Part shown: piece after piece, positions 1 to 9,579 of the stretch | Layout of the letters: every line of letters starts with the position of its first letter | Numbering within the stretch: the first letter of the stretch is position 1 | Source of the DNA: Pseudomonadales bacterium | GTDB taxonomy: Bacteria > Pseudomonadota > Gammaproteobacteria > Pseudomonadales > Halieaceae | Assembly: GCA_024234815.1 (NCBI GenBank) | Contig: JACKNO010000003.1 | Span: 310,001 to 374,000 of the forward strand | Reading direction: 5' to 3' | DNA: 64,000 nt | The notes under the pieces: model-generated | What the model saw: only the letters and a program-made list of their open reading frames with translations | Told to the model about the DNA's origin: nothing | The model's database searches: none | Position numbers and translations under genes: made by a program

Positions 1-243
1 GGCGGAATAGCCACCGCCGGCGACCTGTTCTTTATCGGTGCCACCATGGACCGGCAGATCCGCGCCTTCGATGTGAGTAATGGCCAGACGCTGTGGCAGT
101 ACACCCTGCCAGTTGACGCCACCGCCACGCCCATGACCTACATGTACCGCGGTAAACAATATGTGGTTATCAACGCCGGGGGCCACCACATGTTTCAGCG
201 GAAGATGGGAGACTATCTCTACGCCTTTGCACTGCCCGACTGA
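1..243 (+). CDS. PQQ-dependent dehydrogenase, C-terminal end (partial)
   Basis: Open reading frame that enters from the left window edge and stops at 243. About 80 residues are visible. They end with the pattern seen at the C-terminus of quinoprotein glucose/alcohol dehydrogenases: a last propeller blade (DRQIRAFDVSNGQTLWQ), then a YMYRGKQYVVINAGG segment and a final GDYLYAFALPD strand. The family is a periplasmic eight-bladed propeller that oxidises sugars or alcohols with PQQ and passes electrons to quinone or cytochrome c. The next gene, 27 bp downstream on the same strand, is another propeller enzyme with its own heme c, so the two are probably co-transcribed. Substrate cannot be judged from this fragment. 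Confidence 0.8.
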   Translation, partial: GGIATAGDLFFIGATMDRQIRAFDVSNGQTLWQYTLPVDATATPMTYMYRGKQYVVINAGGHHMFQRKMGDYLYAFALPD

Positions 244-270
244 CGCCAAACCGAGCTGGGGAAATCACCA

Positions 271-2256
271 ATGAAAAAACTACTGTCCCTGATCGGCCTG
301 CTGTTACTGGCCCTCGTATTGGCGATTGGCGGCGTGCTGCTGTTGAGCGACTCACCGATGAAGACGGTCGAATCCTTCGCCATGCGCCATGCCGACAAAC
401 TGCCCCTGGCATACCTGGGGGAAAAGCTGTTCGACCAACACTGTTCAAGCTGCCACGATAATCCGGCCATGCACGCACCGAGCCGCGAGGCCCTGTCCGG
501 CTTTTCCAAGGAGACGGTGATGGTGGCGCTGGAATTCGGCAAGATGCAGCCCATGGCGGCGCACCTGAGCAAGCAGGAGCGCGGCCTGATAGCTATTTAC
601 CTTGCCGGTTCAGCGCCGGCGGACGAGTGGATTGCACAACATGGCTGCAAATCACCTGCCACGGATAACAGTACCGAGTTCGTGACCAACTGGGGGCTGG
701 GCACAGACAATCGGCGCTTCATGAGCGGGGAACGGGCCGGCATCAACCGGGCCAACGTGGGCGGCCTGGAACTGGCGTGGAGCCTGGCGTTTCCAAAAGT
801 TACCGACATGCGTTCACAGCCGGCAATTATCGGCGACACCCTGTACCTGGGCGATAAAACCGGCAAGCTGTACGCCATCGACCGGCACAGTGGCTGCATT
901 CGCGCCCACACCGAAGTACTCAGCGGCATCCGCTCCGCCATCACCGTGGTCACCCTCAACAATGGCAAAAAACTGCTGGTGTTCGCCGATTCCATGGCCT
1001 CGATCTACGCGGTGGACCCGGTAAGCCTTAAAAAGGTCTGGCAGGAAGCCGCGCGCATATACGAGACATCGGTGATCACCGGTTCCATCAGCTACCACGA
1101 CGACAGGCTTTTCGTGCCGGTGTCGTCCTACGAGGTAGCGGTCTCCGGAAGCCCCACGCATGTCTGCTGCAAATCCCACGGCGGCGTGATTGCACTGGAT
1201 GCCACCAACGGCAACAAACTCTGGGAGTGGCACGGCACCGCGGACGCCACACTGCAGGGACGCAACCGCGATGGCGGGGACATCTATGGGCCCTCGGGAG
1301 TAAGCGTGTGGAGCACGCCCACCATTGACGCGAAACGCAACCGCATCTATATCGGCACCGGGGAAAACCTGTCCCGCCCGGCGACGGACACCTCGGACGC
1401 CATCGTCGCCCTGGACATGGATACCGGGAAGCTCGCCTGGCTATTCCAGGCCCTTGCCGACGACGTGTGGAACGCCGCCTGCCTCAACGGCGGCGCCAAT
1501 TGCCCCGAGAATGCCGGTGGCGACTTCGATTTCGGCGCATCAGTGATCATGGCGGAGCTTCCGGACGGTGGCGAACTGCTGCTGGCCGGGCAAAAATCCG
1601 GCCAGGTCTATGCACTCAATCCCGACCCGGCCGGCCGGGATGGCGAACTGGTCTGGCAGCAGCAGGTGAGCAATGCCGGCATCGGTCCCGACCTGGAGCA
1701 GAGCACCACTAACGGCGGTGTCCACTGGGGTATGGCCCTGTCCGGCGAACGCTTGCTGGTGGCGGCAGCGGACCCGGAGCGGGTGCGGCCCGACTATGTT
1801 CCCAATCCGGGGCTGCACGCGCTGAACCTGGCGGATGGCGCGGTACTGTGGTTCCAGCCGGTCACGCGCGGCTGCGAGATCGCGGAGGAGGATAAGCCGA
1901 TGATAGGCCTGCAGAACATGCGCGCCGGCAAAAAGATCGAGCTCGCCGACCAGTACCGATGCTCCTTTTACTACGGCCTGTCGGCCGCGGTACTGGCCAC
2001 CGAGGAACTGGTTTTCAGCGCCGGTCTCGACGGCAAGATACGCGCCTTCGATATCGCCAGTGGCGACCTGCTGTGGGAGGCCAGGACCGCGAAATCATTC
2101 GAGGCGAACAATGGCATTACCGGCCACGGCGGCGCCATCGATGTCAGCGGCCAGGTCATGGCAGATGGCTGGCTGTACGTGCAGTCCGGCTACTCAATGT
2201 TCGGCCAGTTGCCGGGCAATATGCTGCTGGCCTACCGGGTGGCCGGCGCCCCTTGA
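271..2256 (+). CDS. Quinohemoprotein dehydrogenase, PVA-dehydrogenase-like
   Basis: 661 residues. An N-terminal hydrophobic segment (about residues 4-25) serves as signal or anchor. A CSSCH heme-binding motif lies at about 58-62, inside a small cytochrome c domain. From about residue 140 to the end there are repeated propeller blades (GKLYAIDRHSG, GKIRAFDIASGDLLWEA and similar). This order, cytochrome c first and PQQ-type propeller second, matches the polyvinyl-alcohol dehydrogenase type of quinohemoprotein; other quinohemoprotein alcohol dehydrogenases carry the heme at the C-terminus. The segment NGGVHWGMA is also typical. Expected role is periplasmic oxidation of a secondary or polymeric alcohol with intramolecular electron transfer to heme. 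The true substrate is not shown by sequence. Confidence 0.82.
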   Translation: MKKLLSLIGLLLLALVLAIGGVLLLSDSPMKTVESFAMRHADKLPLAYLGEKLFDQHCSSCHDNPAMHAPSREALSGFSKETVMVALEFGKMQPMAAHLSKQERGLIAIYLAGSAPADEWIAQHGCKSPATDNSTEFVTNWGLGTDNRRFMSGERAGINRANVGGLELAWSLAFPKVTDMRSQPAIIGDTLYLGDKTGKLYAIDRHSGCIRAHTEVLSGIRSAITVVTLNNGKKLLVFADSMASIYAVDPVSLKKVWQEAARIYETSVITGSISYHDDRLFVPVSSYEVAVSGSPTHVCCKSHGGVIALDATNGNKLWEWHGTADATLQGRNRDGGDIYGPSGVSVWSTPTIDAKRNRIYIGTGENLSRPATDTSDAIVALDMDTGKLAWLFQALADDVWNAACLNGGANCPENAGGDFDFGASVIMAELPDGGELLLAGQKSGQVYALNPDPAGRDGELVWQQQVSNAGIGPDLEQSTTNGGVHWGMALSGERLLVAAADPERVRPDYVPNPGLHALNLADGAVLWFQPVTRGCEIAEEDKPMIGLQNMRAGKKIELADQYRCSFYYGLSAAVLATEELVFSAGLDGKIRAFDIASGDLLWEARTAKSFEANNGITGHGGAIDVSGQVMADGWLYVQSGYSMFGQLPGNMLLAYRVAGAP

Positions 2257-2308
2257 AGCTCCCTGCGATTACCCGGAACACCAGGACCATCAATTGAGGA
2301 AACACACC

Positions 2309-2545
2309 ATGGATCAACCCAAACGAGCATCTGATACACCCTTCCCGATCGAGGTGGAAGCCGGCAAGGCCTACTTCTGGTGTGCCTGCGGGCTCAGCCA
2401 GAACCAACCCTTCTGCGATGGCTCTCACAAGGACAGCGGCTTTTCCCCGGTGCGCTTTGACGCCGACAAGACCGGCAAGGTGTATTTTTGCGGTTGTAAG
2501 GCCACCGCGAACCAACCGCTGTGTGATGGCAGCCACAATCGGTAA
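2309..2545 (+). CDS. CDGSH-type iron-sulfur protein with two motifs
   Basis: 78 residues. The start at 2309 follows a GAGGA ribosome-binding site. Two copies of the [2Fe-2S] CDGSH motif are present: the first reads WCACG...PFCDGSH and the second FCGCK...PLCDGSH, each with three Cys and one His ligand. Tandem CDGSH miniproteins are known in bacteria as small soluble redox or cluster-carrier proteins; a specific partner is not known from the sequence. It lies 52 bp after the quinohemoprotein and 13 bp before a DNA glycosylase gene, so the three may share a transcript. Confidence 0.88.
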   Translation: MDQPKRASDTPFPIEVEAGKAYFWCACGLSQNQPFCDGSHKDSGFSPVRFDADKTGKVYFCGCKATANQPLCDGSHNR

Positions 2546-2558
2546 GCGACCGGGGTCG

Positions 2559-3233
2559 ATGGAGAAGTTCGCAAACATCTACCAGCGCGCCAGTGAGCGC
2601 AAGGGCGGCGCTGCGGCGCTCAAACGACTTATGCCGAAGGTGCGCAGCCCCCGGGCCCTGGCCAACACAGGCGATGACCGCTACCTCTCGGAGATGACTC
2701 GCTGTATTTTCCAGGCGGGTTTCGTCTGGCGCGTGGTCGATCACAAGTGGGACGACTTCGAGGATGTGTTTTTCGGGTTTCCCCCGGAAAAAATCCTGCT
2801 GCTCAGCCCGGACCAGATCGACCGTCTGTGCCAGAACCCGCGCATCATCCGCAATCGCCAGAAGATCCTGGCGATTCAGCACAACGCGCGATTCATCCTG
2901 GATGTATCGCGCGAACACGGCGGCTTCGGCAAACTCATCGGGCAGTGGCCGGACGATGACCTGGTCGGGCTTTTCAACTATATGAAAAAGCACGGCTCGC
3001 GCCTCGGCGGCATGACTGGCCAGCGAGTGCTGCGCAACTCGGGCCGGGACAGCTTCGTAATCACGGGGGATGTCACCCGCTGCCTGCAGCGCGCGGGGCT
3101 GGATATCAGCTCCAATCCGGTCAGCAAACGGGAACTGACACTGATACAGGACGCCTTCAATACCTGGCACCAGGAATCCGGCCTGCCCTACAGCCATTTG
3201 AGCCGCGTTTGCGCTTTTTCCCTGGACCAATGA
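2559..3233 (+). CDS. DNA-3-methyladenine glycosylase I-like protein
   Basis: 224 residues from the ATG at 2559 (an upstream extension would overlap the CDGSH gene). The protein has the look of the 3-methyladenine glycosylase I / helix-hairpin-helix glycosylase group: an early YLSEMTRCIFQAGFVWRVV helix region and a WDDFEDVFFGF block, followed by a helical C-terminal half. The expected reaction is removal of alkylated purines as the first step of base-excision repair in the cytoplasm. The zinc-ligand pattern of classical Tag was not confirmed by eye, so it may be a divergent relative. Confidence 0.7.
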   Translation: MEKFANIYQRASERKGGAAALKRLMPKVRSPRALANTGDDRYLSEMTRCIFQAGFVWRVVDHKWDDFEDVFFGFPPEKILLLSPDQIDRLCQNPRIIRNRQKILAIQHNARFILDVSREHGGFGKLIGQWPDDDLVGLFNYMKKHGSRLGGMTGQRVLRNSGRDSFVITGDVTRCLQRAGLDISSNPVSKRELTLIQDAFNTWHQESGLPYSHLSRVCAFSLDQ

Positions 3234-3398
3234 CAAACCGGCAGATTTACCTCGCCCCCCGTTTGACGCTTTTGTGAAACACATCACATACCGGAGTTAA
3301 AACGGGCGGTAAACCAGCGAAGTTGCAGTCAGCACCTTCAAATTCGTTAAAATGGGAACACAAAAAAACCAAACAAGAACAACGCCAAGAGACGTGTT

Positions 3399-3617
3399 AT
3401 GACTATGGAACTGCTCAAAAATCCCGAGACAGGGACCTTTGCGGTTTTCGGGGAACTTGAAAGGGCGAAGACCAGCTATAAGGGACCCGAGCGCAGGCTC
3501 AGCCATCGACGCCAGCGGGGCGATCGTCGCGCGGAGTGTCGTTTTGAGCTGGACAAACCCGATCGCAGGGTTTCTGACGGACGCCGCTCTACTGATATGC
3601 GCTCGAGATTCCGCTAG
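3399..3617 (+). CDS. Small arginine-rich protein of unknown function
   Basis: 72 residues, not recognised. The N-terminal third looks like an ordinary folded segment (MELLKNPETGTFAVFGEL). The rest is very basic with recurring RR pairs spaced regularly (PERRL, SHRRQ, GDRR, PDRR, DGRR). The start at 3399 is preceded by an AGAG-type site, and an A/T-rich promoter-like stretch lies at about 3335-3385. It sits convergent with heme A synthase, whose stop is 5 bp away. The basic repeats could bind nucleic acid or an anionic surface; this is inference only. Confidence 0.55.
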   Translation: MTMELLKNPETGTFAVFGELERAKTSYKGPERRLSHRRQRGDRRAECRFELDKPDRRVSDGRRSTDMRSRFR

Positions 3618-3622
3618 CCGAA

Positions 3623-4657
3623 TTACTGTTTGCGCACCACATGGCCGGCAAAAAGCATGGCGGTGAGCAGCAGCATGGCTCCCCCCTGGTGGGCGGCCGC
3701 CAGTGGCACCGGCACGTGCAATAACAAGGTGCTGATTCCCAGTACCACCTGCACTGCCAGCGCCAGAACCAGCAATACCGCCGCCAGCCGCGCATGGCCG
3801 CCGGCGCCGCTCCTGTAGACGAGCGTCGCGAACACGCCGATCAGAATCACCAGCAGGTAGGCGAAGATCCGGTGGTTGAATTGCACCGTCGTAATATCCT
3901 CGAACATATCCAGCCAGGCCGGCGTGCCGGCATAGAGTCCCCGGGGAATAAAGGAATCCCCCATCAGCGGCCAGGTACTGTAGGCAAAGCCAGCGCGGGT
4001 ACCCGCCACCAGGCCACCCGAAAGAATCATCAGGTAGACCAGTGCGACCAGCCAGCCAGCCCACGCTCCATAGGGCCGCGCAGACTGCTCGCGCCCCGAC
4101 GCCGGAAACAGGAGATCGAAGGCGAGCCACACCATCCAGGCATAGATCGCCACCGCCAGCCCCAGGTGCGCGGTCAGCCGGTACTGGCTGACCCGCGGGT
4201 TATCCACCAGCCCACTCTTTACCATGTACCAGCCCAGCAGCCCCTGGCAACCACCCAGGAAGAACAGCACTACCAGTTTGGGCATCAGGCCCTGGCGTAT
4301 CCGTCCACGCCAGGCGAAGTACAGCATGGGCAGCAGGAATAACACGCCGATCAGGCGCCCGAGCAACCGGTGCAGGTACTCGAACATGAAGATCGATTTG
4401 AAGCCCTCCAGGCTCATGCCCCGGTTGACCTTCTTGTATTCCGGAAACTGCCGGTACTTGTCGAAGGTCTCCTGCCAGCCCTCCTCGGTAAGCGGCGGAA
4501 CCACGCCCATCAGCGGTTTCCACTCCACTATGGACAGGCCCGAACCGGTCAGGCGCGTGACGCCGCCGAGCAGAATCATGCCGAGGACAACCGCGGCGCA
4601 GAACAACAGCCAGGCAGCTACCTGCCGGTCGTGGGCGGACGTTTCAGTCAAGGTCAT
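3623..4657 (-). CDS. ctaA: Heme A synthase, COX15/CtaA family
   Basis: 344 residues with about eight transmembrane helices. It converts heme O to heme A for cytochrome aa3 oxidase in the inner membrane. Diagnostic parts are the first helix followed by GGVTRLTGSGLSIVEWKP and the FEYLHRLLGR block with its heme-ligand His; further conserved His residues occur in QFNHRIFAYL and AAHQGGAM. This is the COX15 type found in proteobacteria (longer than the Bacillus CtaA). Its start overlaps the stop of the CoA-transferase B gene by 14 bp, so it is read from the same minus-strand message. It indicates an aerobic organism with a heme A oxidase. Confidence 0.95.
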   Translation of the reverse strand: MTLTETSAHDRQVAAWLLFCAAVVLGMILLGGVTRLTGSGLSIVEWKPLMGVVPPLTEEGWQETFDKYRQFPEYKKVNRGMSLEGFKSIFMFEYLHRLLGRLIGVLFLLPMLYFAWRGRIRQGLMPKLVVLFFLGGCQGLLGWYMVKSGLVDNPRVSQYRLTAHLGLAVAIYAWMVWLAFDLLFPASGREQSARPYGAWAGWLVALVYLMILSGGLVAGTRAGFAYSTWPLMGDSFIPRGLYAGTPAWLDMFEDITTVQFNHRIFAYLLVILIGVFATLVYRSGAGGHARLAAVLLVLALAVQVVLGISTLLLHVPVPLAAAHQGGAMLLLTAMLFAGHVVRKQ

Positions 4658-5306
4658 GCATCTCCGGTACGTGATCGGGCACCACCAGCGGTCCAGCCGT
4701 GAGTTTTACGATCTCCTCGACGCTCACCCCGGGTGCCCGCTCGCGCAGAATGAATTGGCCGTCTTCAATGTCCAGCAGGGCCAGGTCGGTCAACACCCGC
4801 TTGATACAGCCCTTGCCCGTGAGCGGCAGCGTGCACTCGCTCAGGAGCTTGGATTCGCCGTGTTTTGAGGCGTGGGTCATGGTCACGATAATATTGTCCG
4901 CACCGGCCACCAGGTCCATGGCGCCACCCATCCCCTTGATCAGTTTGCCGGGGATCATGTAGGACGCGATATTACCCTGGCAATCGACTTCGAAGGCTCC
5001 CAGTACCGTCAGGTCCACATGGCCGCCTCGAATCATGGCGAAGGAATCCGCCGAGGAGAATATCGACGCGCCCCGGGCCATGGTTACAGTCTGCTTGCCG
5101 GCATTGATCAGGTCCGGGTCCACCTCGTGCTCCAGCGGGAAGGGGCCCATGCCGAGCAGGCCATTCTCGGACTGCAGCATCACTTCAACGCCTTCGGGTA
5201 TGTAGTTCGCGGCAAGCGTGGGGATACCGATTCCCAGGTTGATGTAGTAACCGTCCTGGAATTCCTGCGCCACACGCCGCGCCAGCTGTTCACGAGTCAT
5301 AGCCAT
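4644..5306 (-). CDS. scoB: 3-oxoacid CoA-transferase subunit B
   Basis: 220 residues. It is the beta subunit of a family I CoA-transferase that moves CoA from succinyl-CoA to acetoacetate or another 3-oxoacid. The SENG motif (in MLQSENGLLGMGP) contains the catalytic glutamate that forms the enzyme-CoA thioester. GIGIPTLAANY near the N-terminus is also conserved. The partner subunit A is 12 bp upstream on the same strand. Cytoplasmic. Substrate preference cannot be fixed from sequence. Confidence 0.92.
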   Translation of the reverse strand: MAMTREQLARRVAQEFQDGYYINLGIGIPTLAANYIPEGVEVMLQSENGLLGMGPFPLEHEVDPDLINAGKQTVTMARGASIFSSADSFAMIRGGHVDLTVLGAFEVDCQGNIASYMIPGKLIKGMGGAMDLVAGADNIIVTMTHASKHGESKLLSECTLPLTGKGCIKRVLTDLALLDIEDGQFILRERAPGVSVEEIVKLTAGPLVVPDHVPEMHDLD

Positions 5307-5318
5307 AGCCGGATTCCT

Positions 5319-6020
5319 TTATGCTTTGCGCACGGTGCGCTGTTCGATGTTTTTGGCAAAAGTGCCCTGGATAAGGCGGTTTACATAAATTCCCGGCAGG
5401 TGTATCTCATCCGGGTCGAGGGCGCCGACTTCGACGATCTCCTCCACTTCCACGACCGCTATCCTGCCTGCGGTCACCGCCATCGGATTGAAATTGCGTG
5501 CCGTCTTGCGAAACACCAGATTGCCGTAACGATCCGCCTTCCAGGCCTTGGCGATAGAAAAGTCTCCCTGTATGGACTCCTCCAGGATGTAGTGCCGGCC
5601 GTTGAACTCCCGCACCTCCTTGCCCTCGCCCACCGGCGTACCGTAGCCCGTTGCGGTGTAGAAGGCGGGAATGCCAGCGCCACCGGCGCGCATTTTTTCC
5701 GCCAGCGTACCTTGCGGCGTGAGTTCCACTTCCAGTTCCCCGCTCATCATCTGCGCTTCGAACAGGGCATTCTCGCCCACGTAGGAAGCCACCATTTTGC
5801 GTATCTGCTTGTCGACCAGCAGCACCCCCAGTCCGTATTCATCGGTGCCGCAGTTATTTGAGACTATCGTGAGACCTCGAGTTCCCTGGCGCCGGATTTG
5901 CGCGATGAGATTCTCCGGTATCCCGCAGAGGCCGAAGCCACCGGCGATGACGGTCATATTGTCTTCCAGGCCAGCCAGGGCCTCTTCATAGCTTTCCACT
6001 ACCTTGTCGAATCCCGACAT
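5319..6020 (-). CDS. scoA: 3-oxoacid CoA-transferase subunit A
   Basis: 233 residues, alpha subunit of the same CoA-transferase. The glycine-rich GGFGLCGIPENLI motif near residue 28 and the SNNCGTDEYGLG segment are typical of subunit A. It is the first gene of a minus-strand set with subunit B and heme A synthase. The pair would feed ketone-body or fatty-acid breakdown into acetyl-CoA. Confidence 0.93.
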   Translation of the reverse strand: MSGFDKVVESYEEALAGLEDNMTVIAGGFGLCGIPENLIAQIRRQGTRGLTIVSNNCGTDEYGLGVLLVDKQIRKMVASYVGENALFEAQMMSGELEVELTPQGTLAEKMRAGGAGIPAFYTATGYGTPVGEGKEVREFNGRHYILEESIQGDFSIAKAWKADRYGNLVFRKTARNFNPMAVTAGRIAVVEVEEIVEVGALDPDEIHLPGIYVNRLIQGTFAKNIEQRTVRKA

Positions 6021-6080
6021 GCGCTCCTCCAGTGATAGTGCCCCGCGGTTGCCCGTCCGTATTTTGACCTGTGTACCGGC

Positions 6081-9000
6081 CTATGTCTGCACCGGTGGTG
6101 AACCGGGCTGGTCCGCTCTGCCCGGTTTCTGCCGCATCACCTTGATCTCCAGCGGCTGGCTGGTGTCCAGGTGAACATCCCGCTGCGGGAACGCCACGAC
6201 GATTCCCTGCTTGTTCAGCCGCCGGTTGATGTCCAGCATGAGTTTGCTGGACACCCGCAAGCGCTGATCCAACTGATCCATGTAATAGCGCGCCCGGATG
6301 AGCAGGCTGTTGTCGCCAAACTGCTCAAAAGTCACCATGGGCTCGGGCTGCTTCAGAATGAGCGGTTGCGCATCCACGGCCTCACTGATTTCCCTCATCG
6401 CAACATCGAGATCCGAGCCGTAGGCAACGCCCACTTCCGTCGTCCAGCGGGTCACCTGGTCCGACAGGGACCAGTTCAGCAACTGCTGGGTGATAAACTC
6501 CTTATTGGGCACCAGCAACTCACGCTGATCAAAATCACGGATGGTGGTCGCCCGGATACGGATCTTGGTTACCCTGCCGGAAATATTACCCACCGTGACC
6601 GTGTCACCTACCCTGATAGGCTGTTCGAACAGAATAATGAGACCGCTGATGAAATTGGCGACAATCTCCTGCAGGCCAAAGCCGATACCGACACTGAGGG
6701 CGGCCACGGCCCACTGGATCTGCGACCAGCTACCACCCAGCGAACTCAACACGGCGGCTACCAGTATACCTGTAGCCGCGTACTGGAATACGCGGGTGGC
6801 GGCGTAGGCGGACGCGGGTCGCACGCCCATTTTCTGGCGCAGCAGAATCTCCAGCAGGCCGGGAATACGGCCGAGGAACACCCAGCCGAGCACCGAGATG
6901 AGCAAGGCTAAAAACACCTTGCCCAGGGTCACAGGGACCATCACCTCCTGCCCATCTTTCACAATAGTCTGGGTCCACAACTGCACTGAGTCAAGAATAC
7001 CCAGCGCAGGCAGAACCTCCGACCAGACCATCACCGTTCCGGCCAGCGCTCCAAACAGGGTCAGCATATTCAGGAGTTTGGTGCCATCGTCATTGAGCAT
7101 CTCGGAGTCGTTTTCCAGAAGGTCCTCCTCCTGCTCCGCTTCACCCTCCGCCAGCGCAACTTCGGTCCTGGCCTTCACCAACATTCGGCGCCGGGTCATC
7201 CGCAGCCAGCGCAGCCCCAGTTCGTGAAACAGCATCAGCGTGGCGGCAAGGCCCACGGTTTTCAGCAGTAGCAGGGCAAACTCCATCGACGTGTAGATAT
7301 AACCCAACAATACTGCGACAGCCGCCACCACCGGCACTAACACCAGGAACACCCGCAGGACCCTGCCGGGCAGGGAGCCCTCACGCGCAGGTCCACTGGA
7401 TAAGGCCATGCTGACCTTGCCCTGGATAAACTGCGGCATCTTGTGGAAGAAAAAAGCCATGGACAACAGCACAAAAACAACGCCTACGGCGCCCAGTGGA
7501 CCACCCACTTCCAGGGGGTAGAGTGTCAGGGTAAAAAGTACCAGCACGATGGCCGGCACCGTGGTCTGCTCCAGCCTGGCCACCCGGTGGTGCATTTCGG
7601 CGGTGCGCGCCGCCGGCCAGCGAAAATGGGCGTCTACCAGCCCCTTCGGAATGAAAATCGTCCGCAAAAACTCCAGGCCCCAGAAATACGCCGCTGTTCG
7701 GGAAAACGCCGCGTGAAGCGCGGTGGCCAGTTCGGGCTCCTGCTCCAGTTGCTCGAACAACTGGCCGACAGACCACAGCAACAACGGCCACTTGACGGAC
7801 TGCAACAGGGTTAAGCCCAGCGCCAACACTGTGTTCCCGAAGCGGTCGGTGCGCACGTAGCCCACCTCTCGCCCGGTAGCGACCAGGCGACCCTTTAATG
7901 AAGGTGAGCGATAGACCAGGACCAGCACTGCCAGCAGTCCGAGTGCGAACTGGGGCTGCAGGATCAACTGGCCGGGCAGCTGGCGAATCACCGTAAGCCA
8001 GCGGTCGACTATCAGCAACTCGCGAAGCTGGCGCACGACTCCCTGCTCGCGCACCAGGGTAAAAGGCGCTCTCGAAGGTATCCACAGTAGTCGCTCTTCG
8101 GTGAACTTGCGGTAGCCCTTGGCGGCATCCGAATACCTGCGCAGGTCGAGTTCAAAACTGCTCAGGGCATTCGAGTAAGTATTTTCCAGGTCCAGCGCCT
8201 GCTTGTACAAATCCAGGCGACTGCGCGCCAGGGTCAACAGATCCTCGCGAATAAGGTCGGCGGTTTGATCGTCCAGCCCGACCAGCAGCTGGTCCACGTA
8301 CTCGGTCACATCGACCAGCTTGCGGCGCTCATCCGACAGTGACAACTGGCGAACGCTGGTGTCGGTAATGCGCGCTTTCAGCGAGGCAATACGCTTCTTG
8401 AATTCCCGCTTGCTGGGTAGCTGGGCTTCCTGTTCACGCAGAATCTGGCCTACCTTCGTGGTCAGGCCCAGCACACTCAGTTTGTGCTCAATACCCTTGA
8501 GTTCGCCCTCCAGCCGGTCCGCCTGCTCCTCAACCTGGGCCTCCTGTTCACGGGCTCGCTCAATATCGCTGCTGCGTTTGCTGAATGATGCGCTCAGGGC
8601 CGCGTTTGCATCGGCCAGGTTCTGTACCAGCGCGTGCTTGCCCTGGGCACTGGCAACCACTTCCCTGGCGACGCTCTGGGCCTGGCTGGCCTCGCCTTTG
8701 CGCAACTGCGCTGCCCTGCGATCCAGCGATTGCAGGTGGCGCTCGAGATTCCTGATGTCGTGGCCATTCATATCCTGTTGTGCCGCCAGCAGCTGCATGC
8801 GCATGGGCTGGCTCAACAACTCCTCGTCCAGCGAGGCCTTTTCCGCGATTGCACTGGCAACCTGCGCTTCCGCCAGCCACAGGCTGGCCTCGGACGCACT
8901 GCCCGGCTCCACTGTACGGGGCATCAGCGCAAGCTGTGACTGCATTTCTGGTAAGCGGCTGCCGAGTTCCGTGAGCCGGGCGCGAATCTCCGCCGCCCTG

Positions 9001-9434
9001 TCCGGCATGCTGGCCATGGAATCGTTGATCTCGGCCAGCCTGCTCCTGCGGGCATCGAGTTCGGCCTTGCGCACCTGTATGGTCTGTTCAAGATCAGCGA
9101 GGGAGGCGGTTCCGCTGACTGCATCCTCCGCGTCGGTAGCTATCTCCCGCTCAGAGAGCCCTGTTTCAATGGCTGCCGCCCGGTCTGCGGCGCCCGCCCG
9201 CGCCTGGGCAAAGGATTCACGCGATTCCCTGAACTGGGAGGTGCTGACCAGCGCCGCCCGCGTATCGCCGTAAAGCCTGAGCAGGTTTGCACGCTTCGGG
9301 TCATCGGGGGAGAGGTTGGCCGTCACATCGGCCACGGCCGCGTCCAACTGCTGAACGGTGACACCGGTCGCCGCGTCCTGCCCCCAGACGCAACAGGCGA
9401 TCAAAAGCAGCGGCAACAGCAGTGCTCTTTTCAT
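6081..9434 (-). CDS. mscK: MscK/KefA-type mechanosensitive channel
   Basis: 1117 residues from the ATG at 9434, chosen because it begins a clear signal peptide (MKRALLLPLLLIACCVWG, cleavage near Q20). The longer upstream frame has no such feature. After the signal comes a long Gln/Glu/Arg-rich periplasmic region with coiled-coil character (to about residue 450), then many transmembrane helices. The C-terminal 280 residues form an MscS-type pore and beta domain (GIGFGLQEIVANFISGLIILFEQP, then GDTVTV). The family opens under membrane tension and protects against osmotic downshock. It is divergent from the ABC-F gene, with 145 bp between starts. A second tension-gated channel, MscL, is found in the cassette region at 62,695. 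Confidence 0.9.
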   Translation of the reverse strand: MKRALLLPLLLIACCVWGQDAATGVTVQQLDAAVADVTANLSPDDPKRANLLRLYGDTRAALVSTSQFRESRESFAQARAGAADRAAAIETGLSEREIATDAEDAVSGTASLADLEQTIQVRKAELDARRSRLAEINDSMASMPDRAAEIRARLTELGSRLPEMQSQLALMPRTVEPGSASEASLWLAEAQVASAIAEKASLDEELLSQPMRMQLLAAQQDMNGHDIRNLERHLQSLDRRAAQLRKGEASQAQSVAREVVASAQGKHALVQNLADANAALSASFSKRSSDIERAREQEAQVEEQADRLEGELKGIEHKLSVLGLTTKVGQILREQEAQLPSKREFKKRIASLKARITDTSVRQLSLSDERRKLVDVTEYVDQLLVGLDDQTADLIREDLLTLARSRLDLYKQALDLENTYSNALSSFELDLRRYSDAAKGYRKFTEERLLWIPSRAPFTLVREQGVVRQLRELLIVDRWLTVIRQLPGQLILQPQFALGLLAVLVLVYRSPSLKGRLVATGREVGYVRTDRFGNTVLALGLTLLQSVKWPLLLWSVGQLFEQLEQEPELATALHAAFSRTAAYFWGLEFLRTIFIPKGLVDAHFRWPAARTAEMHHRVARLEQTTVPAIVLVLFTLTLYPLEVGGPLGAVGVVFVLLSMAFFFHKMPQFIQGKVSMALSSGPAREGSLPGRVLRVFLVLVPVVAAVAVLLGYIYTSMEFALLLLKTVGLAATLMLFHELGLRWLRMTRRRMLVKARTEVALAEGEAEQEEDLLENDSEMLNDDGTKLLNMLTLFGALAGTVMVWSEVLPALGILDSVQLWTQTIVKDGQEVMVPVTLGKVFLALLISVLGWVFLGRIPGLLEILLRQKMGVRPASAYAATRVFQYAATGILVAAVLSSLGGSWSQIQWAVAALSVGIGFGLQEIVANFISGLIILFEQPIRVGDTVTVGNISGRVTKIRIRATTIRDFDQRELLVPNKEFITQQLLNWSLSDQVTRWTTEVGVAYGSDLDVAMREISEAVDAQPLILKQPEPMVTFEQFGDNSLLIRARYYMDQLDQRLRVSSKLMLDINRRLNKQGIVVAFPQRDVHLDTSQPLEIKVMRQKPGRADQPGSPPVQT

Positions 9435-9579
9435 AGCCTTGTTCTCATTGTCCGCACTGTCACCAATCCCCGTAATGTCCCGGCAAAACCACCGTGCCAC
9501 TCTAACCTGCTTCCACAAAAGTGGCCAGCACCCACCCGGCTGGCGTAGAATGCGCGACCCCATAACAGCGCCATCACAC

